From: Duganella sp. BJB476
GTDB lineage: Bacteria > Pseudomonadota > Gammaproteobacteria > Burkholderiales > Burkholderiaceae_D
Assembly (NCBI RefSeq): GCF_003416895.1
Contig: NZ_QVIO01000011.1
Coordinates: 24,824 to 88,823, forward strand
Length of the DNA: 64,000 nucleotides
Direction of reading: 5' to 3'
Positions 23,771 through 32,702 of this stretch are shown piece by piece. The position numbers and the translations under genes were made by a program. Each line of letters starts with the position of its first letter. Position 1 is the first letter of the stretch. The notes beneath the pieces are model-generated. The model was given only the letters and a program-made list of their open reading frames with translations. It was not told the origin of the DNA and did not search any database.

Positions 23771-26575
23771 TTAGCCCTCATCTGAAAGCAACGACAGGGA
23801 AATTTCACTTGGCAAAGCTGTGTAGACGCGCTCAGTAAGCCCATTAGCGTCGCTGACTCCGTCCCAGCAGGTCCCGTCTTGCGCCGTAATGCGGTAGCGC
23901 TTATTGCAAATGGGAGTCTGTCCGTCACTAGAAACCAGTCGAAACTGTTCATCAAAAGACTCAAGAGACGCGCCATCGGCCACGGGCAGATCCATGGAAG
24001 GGACCGGGAAGCTCTTCCCCCCGAGGAATTCATGCTTGGCAGCATGGCCAACGAATCCTCCATTGCTTCCTTGCTCAATGCCTCCTGCATTGAATTTGAC
24101 GTAGCTACCGCCGCCATTTATTACAACCTCCTCTTTGGCACATATCGAGATGCAGTTAGCCGTTTGAGTGACATTAAGCTTAGCCAGAAGATTGATACTT
24201 TCCGAAAGTGCCCGCAAATCAATGTCGCCAGCCGCAGCGACCATCTTCATGCCCGCTTTGTGGACGAACAAACGAAAAGCTTGGCGAGTACTAGCGAAAA
24301 ATCCGCCACCGCTGGCTATGGAGAGGTCCTTTCCACTAGTTAGCGCGACATGCTGTTCACTAGAAAAATGAGTACTTCCTCTTGTGGTAGTCTCAATTCC
24401 CGCAGGACTCGCCAACACCAAATGCGGCGCGGCCAATTGAGGAAAACCAGCGTCACCACCGACTCCCCCTTTAACATTTTCGTTTTGAGCCTTAATTGCC
24501 GCTGCCACGTTTGTTTGCATCTCTTCCTGTGCCCCAGCTTGCTGAGCCAACTTCGCAAGTGCCTCATGTTGCTTCTGCGCGGCATTCAGCCTTTGTAACG
24601 TCTCGCCCATGTCTTTGATGGGAGATACCCCTATACGACGCGTTTCAGTCGTAAGGAGCATCCCCTTGTTGGCACGCGCCACGCCCCATGCACTGGTCGC
24701 CAGCTCCCAGCCTTCGCCACGAGCCCGGCCAACGCCATTCGCTCTCGCTTGAGTGACAAAACCCAGACTGAGTTGTGAATCACAGTGGTCACTGGCCAGT
24801 TGCGCGCTAATCTGCCCTTCGGTGTCATCCAACCGCAGCTGGTTAGCACGGCCGCCTTTGATTTCGCGGCTTTTGATACCGGATAGGTAGCGGTTGCCAG
24901 GAAGGTCGCCGACGTTGCTGAGGGCTGGCGGGCAAGCCTGCTGGTTGTAGAGCTGGCCAACGATCACCGGCTTGTCCGGGTCACCTCCAATGAAATTGAC
25001 CAGCACTTCGGTGCCGATGCGTGGCAGGCCGATGGTGCCGCATTGCTGAAGGCTGCCGGGTCCGTTGCCTGCCCAGTTCGAGGCTACGCGCACCCAGGCG
25101 GAATCAGTCTGGGTATCGGATGCGCCGGCGTTGGAGGCTTGCTCGTGGTCCACCGCGCGCGTGCCGGGGAAGCGAATCTTCACCCGCCCCATCTGATCGC
25201 AGTGAACTTCCTCCCCTTCCGGCCCGACAACGATCGCACTTTGCATCAGCGCCTGCGGCAGATCCGTGTGCGGATCGTAAGCCGGCACGATGATCACCCC
25301 ACGCCGCACCGCCGTGAACTGGATATGCATGCGCAGCGGTCCCGATGCCACCTTGTCCGCCACATCCCTTTGCATCTGCAACTCTTGCGCGCCCTGCATC
25401 CAGCGGCTGCGAGCGAACAGGCGCTCCACGCGCGCCGCCAGCGCCTTGGGCAGGTTGTTCTGCGCGTTCACCTGCAAGGCCGTGACGACAAAATCCCGCT
25501 CCTCGGCCGGATGCTGGTCCACCTCCGGATGCTCGGCCAGCGTGAAGTACTCCCCCGCGCACAGATCGCGCACGCTGCCTTCGCCGTGGAAGCATTTCGT
25601 TTCATAGTCATGCCGGTTCATGCGCAGCCTGCCCAGCCGGCACAGATCCTCGTTGTCGCTCCCCGTATGCGGCGCCAGGATTTGATAGTCGTCCAGGCTC
25701 GCGGCGAGCTCGTTGCCGCTCACGCCCTGGTTCACGCCGCTGCCGACGTCCATCATCATGAAGTCGCGGCCTTGCGAGTTGCGATAGTCCCAGCTATGCC
25801 GCGTCACCGTGCCCGGTTGCAGGCTGCGCACCGCGCTCCAGGAAGTGATCGTGTCGCGCTGCTCGGTCGCCGCGTCGCGGTGGTAGCGGATGGTGCCGGC
25901 GGCGTTCTGGCGCAGGCTGTCGGCGTTGTTGAACAGCACCAGCGTATGCACCGGATACTCGCCGCCCTCCGCGCGCACGAACCAGCCGATGCCGCGCCGC
26001 TTCAGCAGGCGCCGGATGAAGGCCGCGTCCGATTCGTTGTGCTGCATGGTGAACTCGCGCTGCGGATATTCGCGCTGGTGGAAGCATTCGTCCACCTCGT
26101 GCTTGAAGCAGACGCCGAGGATGGGGCTTTTGTGCCGCCATTCGTTCAGGATGCGCTGGACGATCTCCACCTCGTCCATGTTGCGGAACACGCGCGTGTT
26201 GGTGCGCTTTTCCAGTATCGACAGCGCGTCGCGCAGCACCAACTGGTAGCTGGCCAGGCCGCCGTCGCTGTCGCCCGAGCTGGCCTCGGTGACGATGCCG
26301 CAGACGCTGCGCAAGTCGCCCATGTCGGTGACGAACTCCAGCGCGGCCGGCACGGCGATCATTTGCTTCAGCGGCAGATACGCGTCGGACGACACGCACA
26401 GCACGCGATACTCGATGCCGCCGCACAAGCTCTCCGAGCCGAACACCCGCTGCGGCAGCAGCATGTCGTCGTTGACGCCGCCGGGCAGATCCAGCCGCAG
26501 GCGCAGCGGCCGGTTGCTGGCCACCAGTTCCTTGGCCAGGCCCATGAAGCTGAAGAAATCATTATCGCTTTCCAC
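23771..26575 (-). CDS. Type VI secretion spike protein VgrG (TssI) with DUF2345 and C-terminal extension
   Basis: 934-residue VgrG. The gp27-like region is at residues 1-400 (YPQREFTMQHNESDAAFIRRLLKRRGIGWF is diagnostic). The gp5/OB needle part contains VRVASNWAGNGPGSLQQCGTIGLPRIGTEVLVNFIGGDPDKPVIVGQLYN-type sequence (about 525-580). A DUF2345 domain follows (about 690-830). The last 80 residues (RLVSSDGQTPICNKRYRITAQDG) form an extra beta-domain, probably an adaptor for the downstream effector. G+C drops clearly in the 3' third, as if the tail had been exchanged with the cargo cassette. It follows tssG by 9 bp. Confidence 0.95.
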   Translation of the reverse strand: MESDNDFFSFMGLAKELVASNRPLRLRLDLPGGVNDDMLLPQRVFGSESLCGGIEYRVLCVSSDAYLPLKQMIAVPAALEFVTDMGDLRSVCGIVTEASSGDSDGGLASYQLVLRDALSILEKRTNTRVFRNMDEVEIVQRILNEWRHKSPILGVCFKHEVDECFHQREYPQREFTMQHNESDAAFIRRLLKRRGIGWFVRAEGGEYPVHTLVLFNNADSLRQNAAGTIRYHRDAATEQRDTITSWSAVRSLQPGTVTRHSWDYRNSQGRDFMMMDVGSGVNQGVSGNELAASLDDYQILAPHTGSDNEDLCRLGRLRMNRHDYETKCFHGEGSVRDLCAGEYFTLAEHPEVDQHPAEERDFVVTALQVNAQNNLPKALAARVERLFARSRWMQGAQELQMQRDVADKVASGPLRMHIQFTAVRRGVIIVPAYDPHTDLPQALMQSAIVVGPEGEEVHCDQMGRVKIRFPGTRAVDHEQASNAGASDTQTDSAWVRVASNWAGNGPGSLQQCGTIGLPRIGTEVLVNFIGGDPDKPVIVGQLYNQQACPPALSNVGDLPGNRYLSGIKSREIKGGRANQLRLDDTEGQISAQLASDHCDSQLSLGFVTQARANGVGRARGEGWELATSAWGVARANKGMLLTTETRRIGVSPIKDMGETLQRLNAAQKQHEALAKLAQQAGAQEEMQTNVAAAIKAQNENVKGGVGGDAGFPQLAAPHLVLASPAGIETTTRGSTHFSSEQHVALTSGKDLSIASGGGFFASTRQAFRLFVHKAGMKMVAAAGDIDLRALSESINLLAKLNVTQTANCISICAKEEVVINGGGSYVKFNAGGIEQGSNGGFVGHAAKHEFLGGKSFPVPSMDLPVADGASLESFDEQFRLVSSDGQTPICNKRYRITAQDGTCWDGVSDANGLTERVYTALPSEISLSLLSDEG

Positions 26576-26584
26576 AATCGCTCC

Positions 26585-27541
26585 TCAGGTATGCAGCAGG
26601 TACATCAGTTCTTCGCGGTCCTGGCGTGGCGGCCCGTCAACCAGGCAGGTGTTGACGCCCAGCCTGCATCCGCCGTCCAGGCTTGGCGTACGCACATCCT
26701 CCCCCCGCTGGATCAGATGCACTTCATACGTCATGCCCACGCCGCAATGCAGGCCCAGCATCGCTTCCAGCCGCTGCGCGGCGCTGTGGCCGGGCAGGAA
26801 ATCTTCGTAGGCAGCCCGATCCAGCGGACCGATACGCAGGCGCACGCGCGCGTCGCAACCGTAGATGCGCTCGCCCAGCATCACGCCCGCGCCCAGGTCG
26901 ACATGGGCCTTGCCCAGCCGCGCCTGATCCGCGGCCGGCAATGCCTGCCACTGCCCGACCAGCTGCTCCACCACAAAGCGCGCGTTGAAGTATTCCGAGT
27001 AGATCCCGGCCATCAGCGGCGCCGACACGCTGCGGCTGCGGAGCTGCATCGCGTAGCGCGCCAGCGTCTCGCGCTCGACCGATCCGTCGGGTGCCGTACC
27101 GGACAGTGCAAGCAGCATCGCGAGAAAACCGTCGCCGTCATCCGCCGCCGTCATGCATTCCGGCCGGTGCTTGGCCCACGCCTGGTAGAACATGCACAGC
27201 GACCGGTGCGACAACATGTCCAGGAAGGCGCGCGGGCCGCCGTCGTTGCTGGTCCTTTCGTGACGGTGGAGACGCTCCGAGTAATGCAGCGGCAGCGCGC
27301 CGTGGCTGCCCAGCAGACCCATGAAGGCGGGCGTCAGGCGGATCAGGTCGTCGCCATCGTCGCTGACGTTCTCGATCTGGTTCGGCGGGAAAGCCAGCGA
27401 CAGCCGGTTGCGATAGCGCAGCCGGCGCGGCGGCTGCGCCTGCTCGACCAGGCGCACCGCCTGGAAGAACTCGAAGCCTTGCGGCTCCGCCAGCAGTTCG
27501 TCGATCAGGCCAGCGTCAGTGCGCCGTTGCGAGGCAGGCAT
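26585..27541 (-). CDS. tssG: Type VI secretion baseplate subunit TssG
   Basis: 318-residue TssG (ImpH/VasB). It begins with the family pattern LIDELLAEPQGFEFFQAVRLVEQA, followed by IRYRNRLSLAFPPNQIENV-like sequence and MGLLGSHGALPLHYSE. With TssF it forms the wedge that docks VgrG on the baseplate. It overlaps the tssF 3' end by 37 bp, indicating coupling. Normal length. Confidence 0.95.
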   Translation of the reverse strand: MPASQRRTDAGLIDELLAEPQGFEFFQAVRLVEQAQPPRRLRYRNRLSLAFPPNQIENVSDDGDDLIRLTPAFMGLLGSHGALPLHYSERLHRHERTSNDGGPRAFLDMLSHRSLCMFYQAWAKHRPECMTAADDGDGFLAMLLALSGTAPDGSVERETLARYAMQLRSRSVSAPLMAGIYSEYFNARFVVEQLVGQWQALPAADQARLGKAHVDLGAGVMLGERIYGCDARVRLRIGPLDRAAYEDFLPGHSAAQRLEAMLGLHCGVGMTYEVHLIQRGEDVRTPSLDGGCRLGVNTCLVDGPPRQDREELMYLLHT

Positions 27542-29343
27542 CGCAGCAACTCCTTTCCGCTCACATGGGACAGCACGACCAGTTGCGTGAAGCTATTCAA
27601 ATGCACGTGCAGGCCGAACAGGTGATCGAGCATCTGCGCGAAGGCGTGCACACCGGTGCCGGCATATGCCTCCTCGTCCAGCGACACCCGCACTTCCACG
27701 CCGCGCAGATAGGCGCTGCCACGCGCCTGCCGCACCCACGCGGTGGCCGGCTGCTGCGACAGCGCCATGACGCCGTCGATCTGCCGCTGCGAGACGGCGC
27801 TGTCCTGCTGGGCGTACAGTCGCAGCATCGCGGTCAGCGCCGGCAAGCCCTCCTGCGTCAGCGAGCGGTGGTTCAGGGCCAGTTGCGTGATGAGTCCCCA
27901 TTGATTGCCGCCGCTTGCCTGCCGGTAGGACAGTGTCGGCCGCCGCAGCAGGCGAATCGGGAAGCTGCCGGCGGCCGCCTCGGTGCTGAGGTCCCCGCGC
28001 GCGCGGCCATATTGCATGCCATGAGGCAGGTTGCGATTGGTGCAGGTGACGCGCACCGACGCCGTGCCTTCGTCCAACGTCAGCGGCGAGAAATCGCGGT
28101 CCACCAGCGACAGAGAGTATTCGTGGCCGGCGGCGGCATCGGCCAGTTCCTCGTCGCGATGGGCGAGCCAGTAGTGGCCTTTGCGGCTGTCCTCCTCGCC
28201 GTGGCGCAGCGAATAGTAGGGAAAGAACTCGGTGATCGCGCTGCCTTGCGGCGTCTTGCGCAGCAGCTGCACCGTATCGATGCTGTAGATCTCGCAGGCG
28301 CTGCCTGGCATTTCGTCCGGCATCAGCGGATAGCTGCTGCGGCGATGGTCGATGCGGATCGGCGTGGCCTGCTGCGTGTACAGATTGATCACGGGCGTGC
28401 AGCCCAGCACCAGATGGTCTTCCGACAGCGTGCGCAGGATGCGCACGGCCGGCGCGTCGGGCCGCAGCTCGGCCAGGGCGATGCGTAACGTCAACCGCGA
28501 GCAATCGGCCGGACTGGCAGCCACCAGCGCGGCCAGATCGATATCGAAGAAGTCGAATTTTTCCGGGAAGGCGAAGTACTCGCTCAGCAGCCGGTAGGCG
28601 CTGTGCTCCGAGGACGTGGCCGGCAGCAAGACGTCCTCGGCGGCAAAACCGGCCGGCGCGATCGGCAGGCGGGCCAGCATGCGCCACTGGCCATCCGCCT
28701 CCACGCAGGCGCAGGCTGCGCGCATGAAGAGCATGTCGCGCAGGGTGGCCCGCAGCGATGCCTCGCCGTCGATGAAAATGCGCAAGGTGGACAAGCCCAA
28801 CGCCGCCAAGCCCCGCGCGGCGGCCGTGCTGTCGATGGTGATGCAGATCGCGGAACCGGCCTCGCCCGGCAGCGGCAGGGTCGACGGTGCCTGGATGTAC
28901 GGTTCGAACCAGGCGGCGCCGATGGTCAGCGGCGCCACCGTCACATCGTAGACGGTGCGGAAGCGGCAGGCGACGGCGCTGCGCCCCAGCGACTTCATCT
29001 CCGTGCCGCGCGGCAGCGTGGTGACGCTGCTGATTTCGTTGACCTTGGCGCCGCTGTAGTCGATGCGGGCGATGGAGCAGGAAGGCATCGGCCGCAGGTA
29101 ATGCGGATACAGCATGCCCAGCAGCGCTTCGGTGAAGTTGGAATAGCCGTCATCGAGCAGCTTGGCGACGCGGGCGTTGAGAAACGCCGTAGCCTGGATC
29201 AAACGTTCGACATGCGGATCGGCGCAAGTCTCGCCGCTCATTTGCAAACTGCCCGCCAGCTTGGGGTAGCGACTTGCAAACTCGGCGCCAGTCCGGCGCA
29301 GCATGCTCAATTCGCGTTCGAAGTAAGGCAGCAGTTTTTCCAT
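27505..29343 (-). CDS. tssF: Type VI secretion baseplate subunit TssF
   Basis: 612-residue TssF (ImpG/VasA). The N-terminus MEKLLPYFERELSMLRRTGAEFASRYPKLAG and the segment ALLGMLYPHYLRPMPSCSI are diagnostic; FPYYSLRHGEE and RGDLSTEAAAGSFPI-type sequences follow. First gene of the local leftward T6SS unit tssF-tssG-vgrG. Neither tssE nor any other core gene (tssB, C, H, J-M) is found anywhere in the window, so the rest of the machine must be encoded at a distance. Confidence 0.95.
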   Translation of the reverse strand: MEKLLPYFERELSMLRRTGAEFASRYPKLAGSLQMSGETCADPHVERLIQATAFLNARVAKLLDDGYSNFTEALLGMLYPHYLRPMPSCSIARIDYSGAKVNEISSVTTLPRGTEMKSLGRSAVACRFRTVYDVTVAPLTIGAAWFEPYIQAPSTLPLPGEAGSAICITIDSTAAARGLAALGLSTLRIFIDGEASLRATLRDMLFMRAACACVEADGQWRMLARLPIAPAGFAAEDVLLPATSSEHSAYRLLSEYFAFPEKFDFFDIDLAALVAASPADCSRLTLRIALAELRPDAPAVRILRTLSEDHLVLGCTPVINLYTQQATPIRIDHRRSSYPLMPDEMPGSACEIYSIDTVQLLRKTPQGSAITEFFPYYSLRHGEEDSRKGHYWLAHRDEELADAAAGHEYSLSLVDRDFSPLTLDEGTASVRVTCTNRNLPHGMQYGRARGDLSTEAAAGSFPIRLLRRPTLSYRQASGGNQWGLITQLALNHRSLTQEGLPALTAMLRLYAQQDSAVSQRQIDGVMALSQQPATAWVRQARGSAYLRGVEVRVSLDEEAYAGTGVHAFAQMLDHLFGLHVHLNSFTQLVVLSHVSGKELLRCLPRNGALTLA

Positions 29344-29451
29344 CGTGGCATCCGTCGCAAGATGGGCGGCCCACAGAAATTTATGGACCGCTCAGGTTGC
29401 CGATCATGTCATGCCAGCAGGTTCGCCTATTTGATCTTCAGCAACGCAGCC

Positions 29452-30369
29452 TTACTTCGTCACCCGCTCCCAACCGGCGCGCACCGCCTCCTTGAACTTC
29501 TCCCAACTCGACTGCGCGTGCTTGCTTTCCCAATTGCTGCGCAGTTCAGGTTCGACCTCCTCCCACGGCTTGTCCTTGTAGCCGGGATTGCCGGCCATCG
29601 ATTCGCCGTAGCGGTAGGCCGGATCAAACTCCTGATAAGTACCGCCGCCATACGAGAAAGTGTTCTGCCAGTGCGTACGGAAATACAGGACGTCGTCGCC
29701 CTCGCCGCCGCGCAGGATGTTCAGGCTGTCCTGGTTGGGTCCCGTCGCATCGCGCGGGTAGATGCGCATGCCGCTGCGCTGCACCGTGCTCTGCTCCGAG
29801 ATCGGCGCGTTCACGCCGGTCAACGACGGTGACGCTGTTTCGCCGCGCTGCATCGAACCCGGCGTCAGCGATCCTTGCTCGGAACGCGCAAAGTCCACCG
29901 CCTCCTCGCGCTGGCGGATGCCGTGCTGCTCCGGCGCGCTTTGCTGCGCGCCCAGGCCGCTCTGCTTGGCGCCGGCGCCACTATGCAGCACCTCGCCGCC
30001 GGTCCAGCCGCTAGCGCGCCACATGGTCTCGTGCTCGTCGATGTCGATCGGATTGAAATCTTCCACGATGTCGGCCGCGCGGTCGGCCGCGTCCAGGCTG
30101 ACGGTCTGGATGGTCAACACCACATGGCCGCGGTTCAACGCTTCCGCGTAGATGTGGCGGTCCGCATGCTCGCGTCCCAGCAACTGGCTGAACATCTGCT
30201 TGATGCTGTGGAGGATGGATTCGTTGTCGTTGATGCGCGGCGTGCCGGCCACGCTGCCGGAATCGCTCACGGTGATGCTCTCGGCGGCATAGCCGCTGTG
30301 GATCAGTTCGTCCTTGGCTCGGTTAGCCTCGGCACGGGTTTCAAATACAGCTGCCAATGTGTGTGTCAT
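29452..30369 (-). CDS. YflT-domain (general stress protein 17M-like) protein with C-terminal extension
   Basis: 305 residues. The N-terminal 110 residues form a YflT-like domain (TLAAVFETRAEANRAKDELIHSGYAAESITVSD, then RGHVVLTIQTVSLDAADRAADIVEDF). A low-complexity Gln/Gly/Ser linker follows, and then a C-terminal segment with FDPAYRYGESMAGNPGYKDKPWEEVEPELRSNWE that I have seen at the end of other proteobacterial stress proteins. Cytosolic, function unknown. Situated 108 bp upstream of tssF on the same strand; the spacing suggests a separate unit. Confidence 0.75.
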   Translation of the reverse strand: MTHTLAAVFETRAEANRAKDELIHSGYAAESITVSDSGSVAGTPRINDNESILHSIKQMFSQLLGREHADRHIYAEALNRGHVVLTIQTVSLDAADRAADIVEDFNPIDIDEHETMWRASGWTGGEVLHSGAGAKQSGLGAQQSAPEQHGIRQREEAVDFARSEQGSLTPGSMQRGETASPSLTGVNAPISEQSTVQRSGMRIYPRDATGPNQDSLNILRGGEGDDVLYFRTHWQNTFSYGGGTYQEFDPAYRYGESMAGNPGYKDKPWEEVEPELRSNWESKHAQSSWEKFKEAVRAGWERVTK

Positions 30370-30509
30370 GTTGGGCTCCTGGGTTGAGACGCTAACGATC
30401 GGTCACCATTCCAGTCTACGTCCGATGCCACAGGCGTAGCGCCCGTTTGCCAGCAGGCAATCACTGCGCACGAACACCGGCGATGTCCGTGCGCTCCGGC
30501 TGTTTAAGA

Positions 30510-32438
30510 TCAGCCCTTGTTTTCGATAGCCTGGGTCAACTCCCCAGCCTTCATCGCGCTCATCAGGCCCATCAAGGTGCCGAAGGCGTTGCTGTCGCCG
30601 CCGCCCATCTGCACTTGCGGCACCAGCGGCACTTTGGCCGTTTCAAACGCTTCGGCCAGGCGCAGCATCACGGTTTGCATCAGCTGCTTGTCCGCGCCTT
30701 CGCCCTGCATCGCTTCGGACTTGGCCTGGATGGCCGCAGCCTCCGCCTCACCGACCGAGCGGATCGCCGATGCGCGGCCGGCGCCTTCCATCTCCTGGCG
30801 GAACTTGTCGGCCTGCGCCAGCGCTTCGATTTCCTGGCGGCGCTTCTCGGCGGCCTTGACGTTGGCCGAGCCCTGGTTCTCCTTGATCGAGATGTCCACC
30901 AGCGAGCCGGTCAGCTCCTTCTGCTTGGCGGCGCGTTGTTCGGCTTCGTTCAGTTCGCGCTGCTTGTCGGCCGCGATCTGTTTCTGGGCAAACGTTTCGA
31001 CCTGCTCGCGCGCGATCTGGCGGTCGCGCAGCTGGGCCATGATGTCCTCGATCTTGTTATCGCCAGGCTGCGGTTTCGGCGTGCCGATCAGCACCTCCTG
31101 GAATTCCAGCGAGTAGGCCTGGAAGCGCTGCTTCATGTCGATCGACGCGTTGTTCTGCAACTCGCTGCGCGACTGGATCAGGTCGATGAAGGTCTTGGTC
31201 TGCGAAACGTTTTTAAAGTACGACGACACCATCGGATCGAGCGTCTGCTCTACCAGCTGCGCCACGTTGCCGAAGCGCTGCACCACCATCGGCGCCTTGC
31301 GGTAGTCGATGTGCACCACCACCGACAGCGGCAGCTGCGGCTCGAACGCGTCCTTGGTGATCAAGGTGATCTCGCGCAGGTTCTTGTCGAAGTTGGAGCC
31401 GCTCTCGCCGGACTTCCACATCAGCACGAAGTTGGTGGTCGGCACCAGCTCGATCTTGCCGGCGTAGGTGTTGAAGGCGTACTTGCCAGGCATCAGCGCA
31501 TCGCGCCACACGCCGCGGCAGCCGGTCTCCACCAGCTCGCCGTGCGAATACTCGCTGCCCGACAAGTCCGTGCCCACGCGGCCCGTGTACGACACCACCA
31601 CGCCGACAAAGCCGACCGGAATGATGGTCTTCTTGATGAACTCGACCGTCGCGAACAGGCGGTTGATGAAGTAGGTGCCCTCCACCAGCACCCGCTCCTG
31701 GCGGCCGCGACGGCCACCGGCGGCGAGGAATTTCTCCGGCTCCTGGAAGGCGTTGTGGGTGTCGCCGACATCGGGCGCCAGCAGCTCGTCCTTCAGCAGG
31801 CCGGGACCGTCCTGAACCGTCACCACGGCCAGCTGGTCGGAGTCATGCGAACCGGTCACTTCCTTGATCACCACAGGCTTGAAGCCGCCGCGCTCGTCGA
31901 GCACGCCGCGCATCTGCTGGTAGTAGGCTTTTTCCAGCGCATCCAGCGACATCGAATAAGTCGTCTCTTCCGTCATCACGACGAACAGTGCGGGGTTGAT
32001 GATATGCGTACCTTCGCGCAGCACCATGCGCTGCGGGCCTTTCTGGCCGCCGTCGCGCAGGAAGTCGCGGACGTTGCGGAAGTCGACGATGCGCGAGTTG
32101 TCGGCCAGCGTCTGGCCGGCCGGCAGGTCCAGGCCGTCGCGGGCGAACACGTAGGCGATGGTGCCCTGCGTGACCGAGACCATCGGATGAATGTGCACGC
32201 GATACTGGAACGGTGCGAAGAAATGGAAGCCACCGCGGCGCAGGTCAGGCTGCAGGCCGGCCTCGCCGTTCAGCGCCAGCAGGCCGTTCTGCACCGAGCC
32301 GGACGAGCTCCATAGTTTTTCGATGACCCCAACCCTGTCGTTGGGGATGTACTTGATGATCCCGGAAAACTTGATCAAAGCGGCGATGATTAAAATCAGG
32401 ACGACAACGGTCACTTCACTGCCAAGCAGGGTAAACAT
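30510..32438 (-). CDS. SPFH/Band-7 (flotillin-like) membrane protein
   Basis: 642 residues. One N-terminal membrane helix (about residues 8-25, VTVVVLILIIAALIKF) is followed by IPNDRVGVIEKLWS and a long Band-7 region (to about 430). A charged Ala/Glu/Gln/Arg-rich coiled coil comes next (about 440-580, EQVETFAQKQIAADKQRELNEAEQR), then a Gly/Met-rich tail. Flotillin-like proteins oligomerise at the membrane and organise membrane microdomains. No NfeD partner is adjacent. Single-gene unit. Confidence 0.85.
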   Translation of the reverse strand: MFTLLGSEVTVVVLILIIAALIKFSGIIKYIPNDRVGVIEKLWSSSGSVQNGLLALNGEAGLQPDLRRGGFHFFAPFQYRVHIHPMVSVTQGTIAYVFARDGLDLPAGQTLADNSRIVDFRNVRDFLRDGGQKGPQRMVLREGTHIINPALFVVMTEETTYSMSLDALEKAYYQQMRGVLDERGGFKPVVIKEVTGSHDSDQLAVVTVQDGPGLLKDELLAPDVGDTHNAFQEPEKFLAAGGRRGRQERVLVEGTYFINRLFATVEFIKKTIIPVGFVGVVVSYTGRVGTDLSGSEYSHGELVETGCRGVWRDALMPGKYAFNTYAGKIELVPTTNFVLMWKSGESGSNFDKNLREITLITKDAFEPQLPLSVVVHIDYRKAPMVVQRFGNVAQLVEQTLDPMVSSYFKNVSQTKTFIDLIQSRSELQNNASIDMKQRFQAYSLEFQEVLIGTPKPQPGDNKIEDIMAQLRDRQIAREQVETFAQKQIAADKQRELNEAEQRAAKQKELTGSLVDISIKENQGSANVKAAEKRRQEIEALAQADKFRQEMEGAGRASAIRSVGEAEAAAIQAKSEAMQGEGADKQLMQTVMLRLAEAFETAKVPLVPQVQMGGGDSNAFGTLMGLMSAMKAGELTQAIENKG

Positions 32439-32658
32439 ACGAACCTTTCGGTTGTGGAAAAAGTTGTGGATGCAGGTGTAGCGTGTGCGGTCTGACGCAG
32501 CTAGCGCGGCGGGCTGGCAATGGTCAGGCTGGCGTGTGGGGGAGTTGCTGCGGTTGCCGCGAGGGCACTTGCGAGTGGGGTGAACACGATTTTTTGTTAG
32601 GACTTTTCAGTGAGTTCGTGCAGCTCATTCTGGCACAAATCCCTTGAAGGTAAAGGCT
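32439..32658. other. Intergenic region, no gene seen
   Basis: 220 bp upstream of the SPFH gene and beyond the end of the PPC-repeat gene. It should hold the SPFH promoter, but no convincing -35/-10 pair stands out. No ORF or repeat other than the adjoining palindrome. Confidence 0.5.
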
Positions 32659-32698
32659 GTCTGCCGCGATTAGAGCTGCAGCTCTAATCGCGGCAGAC
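32659..32698. terminator. Perfect 40-bp palindrome, probable terminator of the PPC-repeat gene
   Basis: Every base of the 20-bp half-site starting gtctgccgcgattagagctg is matched by its complement in the other half, with the centre between 32678 and 32679. It lies 4 bp beyond the stop codon of the leftward 1123-residue gene. There is no long U-tract (the minus strand continues agccttt), so it may act as an mRNA-stabilising or factor-assisted terminator hairpin. Confidence 0.7.
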
Positions 32699-32702
32699 CA
32701 CC

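Noticed and set aside
25043..27625. 860-residue plus-strand ORF across vgrG and tssG
   Set aside because: Antisense to two secure T6SS genes; no recognisable sequence.
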